NCBI GenBank assembly: GCA_964350865.1
Contig: CAYGLJ010000021.1
Span: forward strand, 1-17,949
Length of the DNA: 17,949 nt
DNA from: Pontimonas sp964350865
Lineage (GTDB): Bacteria; Actinomycetota; Actinomycetes; Actinomycetales; Microbacteriaceae
Direction of reading: 5' to 3'
The notes below the pieces were generated by a model that saw only the letters and a program-made list of their open reading frames with translations, ran no database searches and was not told where the DNA came from. The position numbers and the translations under genes are program-made. Below are positions 1-7,428 of this stretch, in pieces (within the stretch, counting starts at the first letter, position 1; each line of letters starts with the position of its first letter).

Positions 1-50
1 CGATGGTACTGCAGGGGGGACCCTGTGGGAGAGTAGGACACCGCCGGACT
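1..50 (+). rRNA. rrf: 5S ribosomal RNA, 3' part (truncated by window edge)
   Basis: The first 50 bases match the conserved 3' portion of bacterial 5S rRNA: a GATGGTACTG segment, then a G-rich/C-rich helix, GTGGGAGAGTAGG, and a terminal CCGCCGGAC strand that would pair with the 5' end outside the window. An intrinsic terminator follows directly, as expected at the end of an rrn operon. The exact mature 3' end (about 48-50) is inferred from the family. The 5' two thirds lie upstream of the window. Confidence 0.93.
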
Positions 51-58
51 TCTTTGTG

Positions 59-87
59 AAATGGCCACCCGCTAGGGTGGCCATTTT
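59..87 (+). terminator. Intrinsic terminator of the rRNA operon
   Basis: ATGGCCACCC (61-70) and GGGTGGCCAT (75-84) form a perfect 10-bp stem around a GCTA loop. Two further A-T pairs extend it, and a short T run (84-87) follows. It lies about 10 bases after the 5S end. The T run is only four bases, so some read-through into the next gene, which starts at 108, is possible. Confidence 0.92.
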
Positions 88-107
88 GCGTTAACGAGGA
101 AGACTTC

Positions 108-1151
108 ATGACTGAGAACGATAAGCGACCAGCCTCTGGCGATCGTCGACCCCGGAAACCTGGGCCGGGACGTCCTTCTGGTCCTGGTGGGCCGAAGTCA
201 GGCGCTCCCAGGTCGGGAGCCCCGCGGTCATCGACGCCGCGTGATGGAGAGCGTCGCAACACCCCTCGAGCAGGAGGTCCGCGTCGCGACGATGTGTCCA
301 GGGATGGCGCTCGACCGAGACGCGACGACGCCCCTCGAAGCTCCAGGCCCTTCGGCGGGGAACGTTCTGGTCGCCCGGGCGCAGCCAGGAAGCCTTTTGG
401 GGACCGGGGAGCATCTCGTCCTCCGCGAGATGACGACCGCGAGAACGTCCCGCGGCATGATGATCCTGCTGTCGATGAGGACGCGACGCCGACTGAGCTT
501 GATCGGTCAGCCTGGCGCGAACTGAAAGCACTCACCAAAGAGAACGCAGAGTGGGTTGCCGGTCACCTTGTGATGGCATCTCGAGTGGTCGATGAAGACC
601 CCGAGCGCGCCCACAAGCATGCCCTTGCTGCCTCGAGGAGGGCAGGCCGCATTCCAGTGGTCCGAGAAACAGTCGGCATCACCGCCTATTTGCTCGGTGA
701 CTTTGCTCTCGCTTTACGCGAGCTTCGTACCTATCGCAGGCTTTCAGGCAGCAATGACCAAGTCCCGATGATGGTGGACTGTGAGCGCGGCTTGGGCCGC
801 CCGGAGAAAGCTCTTGAGCTCGCAGGCGAGGTAAATAGGGCAGAGCTCAGCGCACCCATCGCGGTGGAGCTGGCAATAGCGCGCTCAGGAGCCCGCTTGG
901 ATCTAGGTCAGCTGGAGTTGGCGCTCCAAGAACTTGAGATTCCGCAGCTGAACCCTGAACTCGCCTATTCCTACTCTCCGGCACTTTTTGATTCTTACGC
1001 CACCATCTTGAGCTTGATGGGCAAAGAGCAGGAGGCGGAGAGGTGGGGAGAGCTCGCCAATCGCGCAGCCGAAGCGCTGGAATCCGCCGGCGATGACACA
1101 GACGACGAGATCGTCGTGGTAGAGATGCCCCTGGAGGGTGAGGGTGACTAA
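108..1151 (+). CDS. TPR-like protein with a long Arg/Pro/Gly-rich disordered N-terminus
   Basis: This is a 347-residue protein. Residues 1 to about 125 are low-complexity and rich in Arg, Pro, Gly, Ser and Asp, with recurring APRS and RRDD-type units, so probably disordered and basic. From about residue 130 the sequence becomes ordered and helical, with paired-helix patterns typical of tetratricopeptide repeats (for example LALRELRTYRRL, LELALQELEIPQL). It corresponds by position to the TPR protein Rv1691 of M. tuberculosis, whose function I do not know. A GAGGAAG Shine-Dalgarno site lies just before the ATG. The gene starts only about 20 bases after the rRNA terminator and ends overlapping the phosphatase gene. 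An RNA or ribosome link is conceivable from the basic tail and the neighbours, but this is inference. Confidence 0.85.
   Translation: MTENDKRPASGDRRPRKPGPGRPSGPGGPKSGAPRSGAPRSSTPRDGERRNTPRAGGPRRDDVSRDGARPRRDDAPRSSRPFGGERSGRPGAARKPFGDRGASRPPRDDDRENVPRHDDPAVDEDATPTELDRSAWRELKALTKENAEWVAGHLVMASRVVDEDPERAHKHALAASRRAGRIPVVRETVGITAYLLGDFALALRELRTYRRLSGSNDQVPMMVDCERGLGRPEKALELAGEVNRAELSAPIAVELAIARSGARLDLGQLELALQELEIPQLNPELAYSYSPALFDSYATILSLMGKEQEAERWGELANRAAEALESAGDDTDDEIVVVEMPLEGEGD
1133..1137 (+). promoter_or_regulatory. Shine-Dalgarno site deciding the HAD phosphatase start
   Basis: GGAGG sits six bases upstream of the GTG at 1144 but directly abuts the in-frame GTG at 1138. The spacing therefore favours 1144 as the real start, shortening the protein by two residues compared with the longest reading frame. 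Confidence 0.6.
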
Positions 1152-2148
1152 AGCGACACCCTTGACCGGTGTGGGTCTCGTGTTAGCGGACCTTGATGGT
1201 GTCCTCTATCAAGGACAGCGACCGATTGGTCATGCCATTGAGTCGCTGATAAAGGCTAGGAAAAAGGCGAAGCTCGGTTTCATTACGAACAACGCCTCCA
1301 GAACCCCAGCGTCGGTCGCTGAACAAATCGGCGCGTTGGGAATCCCCACCACTGCTGAGGATGTTGTCACCTCACCACAAGCCGCTCTGCGAGTTCTCAC
1401 GCGCTTGATTCCAGCGGGTTCCCTGGTCTTGGTCGTCGGTGGAGAGGGGCTTACGAGTGAGGTGGAGCGCGCAGGATTTCGCATTACACGCTCTGCCGAT
1501 GACGCACCCGACGCCGTGATTCAGGGTTTTTCGCCTGAGGTTGGGTGGACTGATCTAGCTCAAGCCTCTTTTGCGCTGCAACGCCGACCCGAGATTCCGT
1601 GGGTGGCGACCAATACGGATTGGTCCATTCCTGTCGAGGGCGGAGTGGCGCCGGGCAATGGAGCGTTGGTCTCTGCTGTCCATTTGGCGGTGGGGCGGCT
1701 CGCGACGTTTGCGGGCAAACCTGAGAAAGAGATTTTCGATGTCGCTTTGGAGCGTTTTGGTCCGGTAGGCGATGCCCTCATGATTGGGGACCGTCTTGAT
1801 ACTGACATTCTGGGGGCCAACCGGGCAGGAATCCGTTCGGCTCTGGTGTTGACGGGTATCGATACCCCGAAGACGTTGTTGGCCAGCGATGAATCCCAGC
1901 GCCCGACTTACGTACTGGAAGATCTTCGGGAGCTCCACAAGCCCTATCCCGAGATTATTCGCTCGGAGGACGCAGACGGTGTGGTGACAGTGGAGGTGGG
2001 ACGAGCGGTTGTTCGCCGAAAAGGACACGTCATTCGAGTTGCTCGAGCGGGGCAAAAAATAGATCTCATCCGCGCGGGTGCCACCATCGTTCATGATTCA
2101 GGTCTGAAGATATTCGGCCTTGATGTTGATCCCCAGATATATTCGTGA
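1144..2148 (+). CDS. HAD-IIA family phosphatase (NagD / glycerol-3-phosphate phosphatase type)
   Basis: The protein has 334 residues from the GTG at 1144. It carries the HAD motifs in order: motif I DLDGVLY (catalytic Asp16 and Asp18), motif II TNN (about 48-50), the capping region, the motif III lysine in AGKPEKEIF (Lys192), and motif IV GDRLDTD (about 215-221). The GDRLDTDI context is typical of the NagD/4-nitrophenylphosphatase group (HAD-IIA). The positional equivalent in M. tuberculosis, Rv1692, is a glycerol-3-phosphate phosphatase that recycles phospholipid head groups, so that activity is the leading guess. About 60 C-terminal residues after the HAD core form an extra segment rich in beta-type patterns. 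The gene overlaps the preceding stop by 8 bp and ends in a GTGA overlap with the next small gene. Confidence 0.88.
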   Translation: MTKATPLTGVGLVLADLDGVLYQGQRPIGHAIESLIKARKKAKLGFITNNASRTPASVAEQIGALGIPTTAEDVVTSPQAALRVLTRLIPAGSLVLVVGGEGLTSEVERAGFRITRSADDAPDAVIQGFSPEVGWTDLAQASFALQRRPEIPWVATNTDWSIPVEGGVAPGNGALVSAVHLAVGRLATFAGKPEKEIFDVALERFGPVGDALMIGDRLDTDILGANRAGIRSALVLTGIDTPKTLLASDESQRPTYVLEDLRELHKPYPEIIRSEDADGVVTVEVGRAVVRRKGHVIRVARAGQKIDLIRAGATIVHDSGLKIFGLDVDPQIYS

Positions 2149-2285
2149 GTGTGAGCGTGGATTCTGAAAACTGGCAGCAACGCCTTGACGCCCTTCAAGC
2201 GCTTCCCCTCGCCGAGCGAGCGGACGCTTTGGGGGCGGTTTATGACGAACTCAAGGACATGCTCGATCATCCTGAATCCGACTAA
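2145..2285 (+). CDS. Small conserved-position protein, function unknown (46 residues)
   Basis: A 46-codon reading frame fills the space between the HAD phosphatase and tlyA. Its GTG overlaps the phosphatase stop in a GTGA arrangement, implying translational coupling; GTGs at 2151 and 2157 are alternatives. The product is acidic and looks like one helical hairpin: QQRLDALQAL and ADALGAVYDELKDML are amphipathic helices separated by a short PLAER turn. There is no signal peptide or membrane segment. A small gene occupies the same slot in M. tuberculosis (Rv1693). I do not recognise a domain. Amphipathic spacing and tight coupling on both sides argue that it is a real gene. Confidence 0.7.
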   Translation: MSVSVDSENWQQRLDALQALPLAERADALGAVYDELKDMLDHPESD

Positions 2286-2293
2286 TTTGGAGA

Positions 2294-3076
2294 ATGAGAC
2301 TCGATAGCGCTGTGGTCGCGAGAGGGCTCGTTGACTCCAGAACCAAAGCTCAGAGACGTATTCGCGGTGGCGACGTCAGCGTCGGGGGAGTTGTGATCAC
2401 GAAGGTTTCCCACGATGTGGCTGACGATGTTGACATCGAGCTCAGCGGTTCCCGTGATTATGTGGGGCGTGGTGCGCTGAAACTCCTTGCTGCCTTGGAG
2501 GAGTGGGATATCGATCCCAGCGGAGCGCTGGCATTGGATATTGGAGCATCCACTGGAGGATTCACCCAAGTGCTCTTGGAGCGTGGCGCCAGCCGAGTTG
2601 TGGCTATAGATGTCGGTCATGGCCAACTACATTCTCTGCTTCGAGATGATCGCCGCGTTGATTCTTTCGAAGGAATCAACATTCGGGATATCACCCGAGA
2701 GTGGTGGGAGCGGGAAGTGGGGGCGGCGCCTTCCCTGATTGTGTCCGATGTGAGTTTTATCTCTCTCACCCAGATCATTCCTGTAGTGGTGGAGGCCCTC
2801 GGGATCTGTGAATGGATTGTGCTTGTCAAACCCCAGTTCGAAGTCGGCAAGCGTGGAGTTAAGGACGGCATCGTCACCAACCCAGAATTACGCGCTTCCG
2901 CACTGGAGTCCGTCCTGGAGTGCGCCTCAACTAGTGGCCTTCAGGCGCGAGGGTTGATGGGCTCACCCATAACCGGAGAGTCAGGAAACCACGAGTATCT
3001 GTGTTGGCTGAGTCCCACTCACGGTCGTAATCCGCCACAATGGTCAGAGCAGGTACACACACTGGCTCATTCTTAG
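2294..3076 (+). CDS. tlyA: TlyA family rRNA 2'-O-methyltransferase (16S/23S)
   Basis: A 260-residue protein of the usual TlyA length. An S4 RNA-binding domain occupies residues 1 to about 60 (RLDSAVVARGLVDSR...). A FtsJ/RrmJ-type Rossmann methyltransferase domain follows, with the SAM loop LDIGASTGGF at 81-90. The K-D-K-E tetrad expected for ribose 2'-O-methylation is present: Lys63, Asp152 (SDVSF), Lys179 (VKPQFE) and Glu234 (GNHEYL). In mycobacteria TlyA methylates 16S C1409 and 23S C1920, and its loss gives capreomycin resistance; the shorter TlyA I type acts only on 23S. Which type this is cannot be settled by eye. The start is fixed by the S4 domain, although the GGAG before the ATG is unusually close (one base). 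It sits 8 bp after the small gene and 13 bp before nadK. Confidence 0.93.
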   Translation: MRLDSAVVARGLVDSRTKAQRRIRGGDVSVGGVVITKVSHDVADDVDIELSGSRDYVGRGALKLLAALEEWDIDPSGALALDIGASTGGFTQVLLERGASRVVAIDVGHGQLHSLLRDDRRVDSFEGINIRDITREWWEREVGAAPSLIVSDVSFISLTQIIPVVVEALGICEWIVLVKPQFEVGKRGVKDGIVTNPELRASALESVLECASTSGLQARGLMGSPITGESGNHEYLCWLSPTHGRNPPQWSEQVHTLAHS

Positions 3077-3089
3077 GCTGGAGACCCCG

Positions 3090-3992
3090 ATGGCAGCGCA
3101 AAGACACATGCTCGTCGTGGCCCACACGGGTCGCGACGATGCGCTCAGCGCCGCCATGACAGTGTGTCACCAGTTAGCGAGTGCAGGGTTAATCCCTGTT
3201 GTGGCGCCCGATCAGGCTCAAGAATTTAGAGCTCACTTTGAGGGAGACCTTCACCTTCTCGGGGACGATGTTGCGCTCGCTGATATCGAACTCACGATTG
3301 TTCTGGGTGGTGATGGCACCATCTTGGGAGCTGCTGAGCTCACGCGTGGCTCTGGTGCTCCTTTGCTCGGCATCAACCACGGTCACGTAGGTTTTCTCGC
3401 CGAGAGCGAGAAGGACGATCTTTCGTGGACTGTCCAACAGGCGTTGGCCGGTGAGTATGACGTTGAGGAGCGACTTGCCCTTGATGTGACTGTTATGCGG
3501 GATGGCGTTGAGGTTTTTCGAAGCTTCGCGCTCAATGAAGCCGCGATGGAGAAGGCTTCACGCGCGCGCATGATCGAGGTCGCACTGGAGGTTGATGGTC
3601 GACCCATTTCGGCTTTTGGGGCCGACGGTGTGGTGATGGCCACGCCGACAGGTTCCACTGCATATTCTTTCTCCGCTGGAGGACCCATCGTGTGGCCGGG
3701 TGTGGAAGCGCTTTTGATGGTTCCCCTGTCAGCGCATGCTCTTTTTGCCAGACCTCTTGTCGTCGGGCCTGACTCAGTGATGGCGGTTGAGCTTCTCGAG
3801 CGTTCCTCGGCTCAGGCAGTCCTCTGGTGCGATGGCCGACGGAGCGTCGACATCAGTCCCGGTTCTCGAATTCAAGCATCTCGTAGCGCCGAGCCCATTC
3901 GCTTAGCGAGATTGCATCCGGGTCCGTTCACCGATCGACTCGTGAACAAGTTCTCACTGCCAGTCACTGGCTGGCGTGGTCCTAAGGAGTAG
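3090..3992 (+). CDS. nadK: NAD kinase
   Basis: The 300-residue product phosphorylates NAD to NADP using ATP (or polyphosphate in actinobacteria) in the cytoplasm. Diagnostic motifs are GGDGT at 73-77, GINHGHVGFL at about 94-103, the conserved NE pair at 149-150 (ALNEA), and TPTGSTAYS at 185-193 that forms the NAD pocket. A CTGGAG Shine-Dalgarno site lies upstream of the ATG. It is part of the conserved tlyA-nadK-recN trio, with recN starting 7 bases after its stop. Nothing is missing from the family signature. Confidence 0.96.
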   Translation: MAAQRHMLVVAHTGRDDALSAAMTVCHQLASAGLIPVVAPDQAQEFRAHFEGDLHLLGDDVALADIELTIVLGGDGTILGAAELTRGSGAPLLGINHGHVGFLAESEKDDLSWTVQQALAGEYDVEERLALDVTVMRDGVEVFRSFALNEAAMEKASRARMIEVALEVDGRPISAFGADGVVMATPTGSTAYSFSAGGPIVWPGVEALLMVPLSAHALFARPLVVGPDSVMAVELLERSSAQAVLWCDGRRSVDISPGSRIQASRSAEPIRLARLHPGPFTDRLVNKFSLPVTGWRGPKE

Positions 3993-3998
3993 AGAATC

Positions 3999-5702
3999 GT
4001 GATTGTCGATATCACCATCTCTGACCTCGGGGTCATCTCTCAGGCGACCCTTCCTCTCGGGCCAGGCTTGACGGTTGTGACTGGGGAGACCGGGGCCGGC
4101 AAGACCATGGTGGTTACCGCGCTCGGGCTGCTCCTAGGTGCTCGGGCTGATGCCGCTCGCGTGCGTTCAGGGAGTCAGTCCAGCTGGGTTGAAGGTCGTT
4201 TTTCGCTGGAACAAAGCCCCGGGGTGCGAGCTCGAGCTGAAGAACTCGGAGCCGCCATCGATGACCATGACTTGGTGCTCTCTCGTGAGGTCCAGTCTGA
4301 GGGTCGCTCCAGAGCGCTGGTAGGCGGTAGGAGCGCACCTGTTTCTGCCCTCTCGGAGTTGGCCGAGGAGCTTGTGGTTATCCACGGACAAAGCGACCAA
4401 ATCAGATTGAAATCTGAGGCAGCGCAGCGCGATGCTCTCGACCGATTCGCGGGTGACGAGCTCCGGGTTGTCCTGGCTAGCTACCAAGAGTCTTTTGCTC
4501 GATATAGGGAGCTCGCTCATCGCCTGGAAGTGTTGACGACCCAGGCTGACGAGCGACGTCGGGAAGCGGAAGACCTGCGCATTTCCTTAGCTGATATTGA
4601 GGCGGTGTCGCCAGAGCCTGGTGAGGATGATTCCCTGAAAGAGTCCATCACCAAGCTCTCGAACACCGAGGAGTTGCGCGCGGGAATCGCCCTCGCCTCC
4701 CAAGCTCTCGCGTCGGACGAGAGCGCGATGGATTCTCTTGATGCAGCGGCCCTTCTCGACAGCGCGCTTCGGGCCTTAGAGAGGGTGACAACTTTTGACC
4801 CGACTCTCGAGGCTGTGCGGAGCCAGCTGGCTGATGCGACCTATCAAATTCAAGAAGTTAGCCACGCTCTTGCGGGGTATGCGGCGGGTTTGGAATCAGG
4901 GAGCGGCTTGTCCCTGGAGGAGAGCCATGACCGGTTGGCCGCCATCACGGGGTTGATGAGGAAGTTCGGACCCACCCTCGAGGACGTTCTCTCCTACGCA
5001 GAGCGAGGGTCCGCACGACTACTTGAGCTCGATCAAGACGAGACGACCGTTGACGCCTTGGCGCGCGAGGTTGCTGAATCCTTGGAAAGCACACAAGGGT
5101 TGGCATCACAGTTGAGCGCTCTTCGTCAGTCGGCCGCCGTGCGCCTTGGCGAACAGGTAACTCAGGAGCTTTCTGCACTGGCGATGCCCACGGCAACTTT
5201 CCATGTGTCGGTCGAGACTGGTTTTGAGCTCTCGAGTCACGGTGCAGATCACATCAGCCTTCTTCTTTCCGCACACCCCGGGTCTGCTCCCTTGCCACTG
5301 GGTAAAGGAGCCTCCGGTGGTGAATTATCCCGAGTGATGTTGGCACTCGAGGTAGTGATTGCGGGTAATGACCCGGTTCCAACCTTTGTCTTTGATGAAG
5401 TTGACGCGGGCGTTGGCGGTGCCAGCGCGCTGGAGATTGGTCGGCGGTTGGATCGTCTCGCGCAGAATGCTCAAGTCATTGTGGTGACCCACCTCGCTCA
5501 GGTGGCGGCGTATGCGAATAACCACCTCCTCGTGGTTAAGGACACGGACGGGCAGGTGACAACCTCCAGTGTTGCTGTGTTGGAGGGTGACGAACGGGTT
5601 CGCGAGTTAGCGCGAATGCTGGGAGGCATGGAGGACTCTCACACCGCCCTCTCCCATGCCAAGGAGCTTTTGGAGAAAACTCATTCGGTGAGCCGTCGCT
5701 AA
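3999..5702 (+). CDS. recN: DNA repair ATPase RecN
   Basis: A 567-residue SMC-like ATPase that acts at double-strand breaks in recombinational repair. The Walker A motif GETGAGKT is at residues 29-36, near the N-terminus as in all RecN proteins. The middle third (about 150-380) is Ala/Glu/Leu/Arg-rich and forms the coiled-coil arms. The ABC signature GASGGELSR is near 438-446 and the Walker B motif TFVFDEVDAGVGG is near 460-472, followed by the VTHLAQVAA switch histidine. The start is GTG at 3999, giving the typical MIVDITISDLGVI opening. In several bacteria recN is under SOS control, but I found no proper LexA box immediately upstream, so transcription from the operon is more likely. Confidence 0.96.
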   Translation: MIVDITISDLGVISQATLPLGPGLTVVTGETGAGKTMVVTALGLLLGARADAARVRSGSQSSWVEGRFSLEQSPGVRARAEELGAAIDDHDLVLSREVQSEGRSRALVGGRSAPVSALSELAEELVVIHGQSDQIRLKSEAAQRDALDRFAGDELRVVLASYQESFARYRELAHRLEVLTTQADERRREAEDLRISLADIEAVSPEPGEDDSLKESITKLSNTEELRAGIALASQALASDESAMDSLDAAALLDSALRALERVTTFDPTLEAVRSQLADATYQIQEVSHALAGYAAGLESGSGLSLEESHDRLAAITGLMRKFGPTLEDVLSYAERGSARLLELDQDETTVDALAREVAESLESTQGLASQLSALRQSAAVRLGEQVTQELSALAMPTATFHVSVETGFELSSHGADHISLLLSAHPGSAPLPLGKGASGGELSRVMLALEVVIAGNDPVPTFVFDEVDAGVGGASALEIGRRLDRLAQNAQVIVVTHLAQVAAYANNHLLVVKDTDGQVTTSSVAVLEGDERVRELARMLGGMEDSHTALSHAKELLEKTHSVSRR

Positions 5703-5719
5703 GTCGACCATTAAACAGT

Positions 5720-5725
5720 TAGTGT
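5720..5725 (+). promoter_or_regulatory. Possible -10 element for pyrG
   Basis: TAGTGT fits the actinobacterial TANNNT -10 pattern and ends eight bases before the GTG at 5734. Neither candidate pyrG start has a Shine-Dalgarno site, so a leaderless or near-leaderless transcript is possible. No clear -35 is visible. Confidence 0.3.
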
Positions 5726-5733
5726 TGAATTCC

Positions 5734-7428
5734 GTGGCGGACACCTCAAAAAAGACCGAATCGGACATCACGAAACACATTTTTGTGACCGGGGGTGTTG
5801 TCTCCTCTCTGGGTAAAGGTCTTACCGCCGCCTCTCTCGGGAATTTGCTGTCGGGTCGGGGCCTTCGCGTTGTGATGCAGAAGCTCGATCCGTACCTCAA
5901 CGTGGATCCGGGAACCATGAACCCTTTCCAGCATGGTGAGGTTTTCGTCACCGATGATGGGGCAGAAACAGATCTTGATATCGGTCACTACGAACGCTTC
6001 TTGGATATCAACCTCTCGCGAGCAGCGAATGTCACGACTGGCCAGGTTTATCAGGAAGTCATTGGCAAAGAGCGACGGGGCGAGTACCTCGGAGACACGG
6101 TTCAGGTCATTCCTCACATCACCGATGAAATCAAGCGACGGATGCGCCTCCAGGCCCACGAGGAGCCTCGGCCAGATGTCATCATCACCGAAATTGGCGG
6201 CACCGTCGGCGATATCGAGAGCCAGCCTTTCATTGAAGCTGCTCGCCAAGTTCGTCACGAGCTGGGTCGTGAAAACGTGTTCTTTGTCCACGTCTCCCTG
6301 GTGCCGTTTATGGGGGCCTCGGGGGAGCAAAAAACAAAGCCAACTCAACACTCCGTGGCTGCACTGCGGTCAATCGGTATCCAGCCTGATGCTTTAGTAC
6401 TGCGCAGTGACCGGCCTGTCGAAAGCGCGAACCGTCGCAAAATTGCTCTGATGTGTGACGTCAACGAGGCCGCGGTTGTTAATGCTGTGGATGTGGGAAG
6501 CATTTATGACATTCCCTCGCTACTTCACAGCCAGGACCTCGATGACTACATCATTGACCACCTGCGCCTAGAAGCAGGAGAAATGGTGTGGGACGGGTGG
6601 AAGGATTTGCTGGATGCGGTCCATCACCCACGCCACACCGTCACCATCGCAGTTGTGGGCAAGTACATCGACCTCCCCGACGCTTACCTGTCCGTGAGCG
6701 AAGCCATCCGATCTGGTGGATTTGCTCACCAGACCAAGGTGGAGCTCAAATGGGTCGCAAGCGACGAGTGTGACACCCCCGCAGGTGCCGAAAAGGCACT
6801 GTCAGATGTGGATGGAATCTGTGTCCCAGGAGGTTTCGGAATCCGAGGCATTGAGGGAAAGCTTGGGGCGTTGCGCTACGCACGGGAGAACGCCATTCCG
6901 ACTCTCGGACTGTGCTTGGGCCTTCAATGCATGGTCATTGAGTACGCACGAAATATTGCTGGCCTGGAGGGTGCCTCCAGCACCGAGTTTGATCCAGATG
7001 CGAAGCATCCCGTGATTGCCACGATGGCCGAGCAGGTCGATATTGTCTCCGGCCAGGGTGACATGGGTGGAACAATGCGACTAGGTCTCTACGAGGCAGC
7101 CTTGAAGTCGGGAAGTATCGCACGGGACCTTTATGGCTCCGCGTCCATCACCGAACGCCACCGACACCGTTACGAGGTGAACAACGCGTATCGAGAGCAG
7201 CTGGAAGCTGCGGGCTTGGTGTTCTCGGGAACATCGCCGGACAACAGCCTTGTGGAGTTTGTGGAACTTCCTGCAAAAGTGCATCCGTTCTACATATCCA
7301 CTCAAGCTCATCCTGAGCTTCGCTCCAGGCCCAACCGAGCTCATCCGTTGTTTGCGGGATTGGTAGGCGCCGCCCTGGAGCGCCACAACTCTTCTGCACT
7401 ATTTGCGGTTACCGATCAGGCCAGCTGA
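5734..7428 (+). CDS. pyrG: CTP synthase (glutamine hydrolysing)
   Basis: The 564-residue enzyme converts UTP, ATP and glutamine to CTP. The N-terminal synthetase domain opens with KHIFVTGGVVSSLGKG and contains GGTVGDIES. The C-terminal class I glutamine amidotransferase domain has the nucleophile Cys394 in GLCLGLQCM and the His526/Glu528 pair in AHPELRSRP. Two starts are possible, GTG 5722 and GTG 5734, which differ by four residues; neither has a ribosome-binding site. I prefer 5734 because it gives the ordinary MADTSKKT opening and sits just downstream of a TAGTGT -10-like element. Its stop overlaps the next ATG by one base (TGATG). The recN-pyrG interval here is only about 30 bp. Confidence 0.96.
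   Translation: MADTSKKTESDITKHIFVTGGVVSSLGKGLTAASLGNLLSGRGLRVVMQKLDPYLNVDPGTMNPFQHGEVFVTDDGAETDLDIGHYERFLDINLSRAANVTTGQVYQEVIGKERRGEYLGDTVQVIPHITDEIKRRMRLQAHEEPRPDVIITEIGGTVGDIESQPFIEAARQVRHELGRENVFFVHVSLVPFMGASGEQKTKPTQHSVAALRSIGIQPDALVLRSDRPVESANRRKIALMCDVNEAAVVNAVDVGSIYDIPSLLHSQDLDDYIIDHLRLEAGEMVWDGWKDLLDAVHHPRHTVTIAVVGKYIDLPDAYLSVSEAIRSGGFAHQTKVELKWVASDECDTPAGAEKALSDVDGICVPGGFGIRGIEGKLGALRYARENAIPTLGLCLGLQCMVIEYARNIAGLEGASSTEFDPDAKHPVIATMAEQVDIVSGQGDMGGTMRLGLYEAALKSGSIARDLYGSASITERHRHRYEVNNAYREQLEAAGLVFSGTSPDNSLVEFVELPAKVHPFYISTQAHPELRSRPNRAHPLFAGLVGAALERHNSSALFAVTDQAS

Noticed and set aside
1555..2094. Long minus-strand reading frames inside the phosphatase, pyrG, xerD, der and other genes
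   Set aside because: They lie antisense to genes with clear motifs, carry no domain signatures, and reflect the codon bias of the coding strand.
3944..3953. GAAC-AA-GTTC upstream of recN as a LexA (SOS) box
   Set aside because: The actinobacterial/Gram-positive LexA box has four bases between the half-sites (GAAC-N4-GTTC). This has two and lies within the nadK coding sequence.
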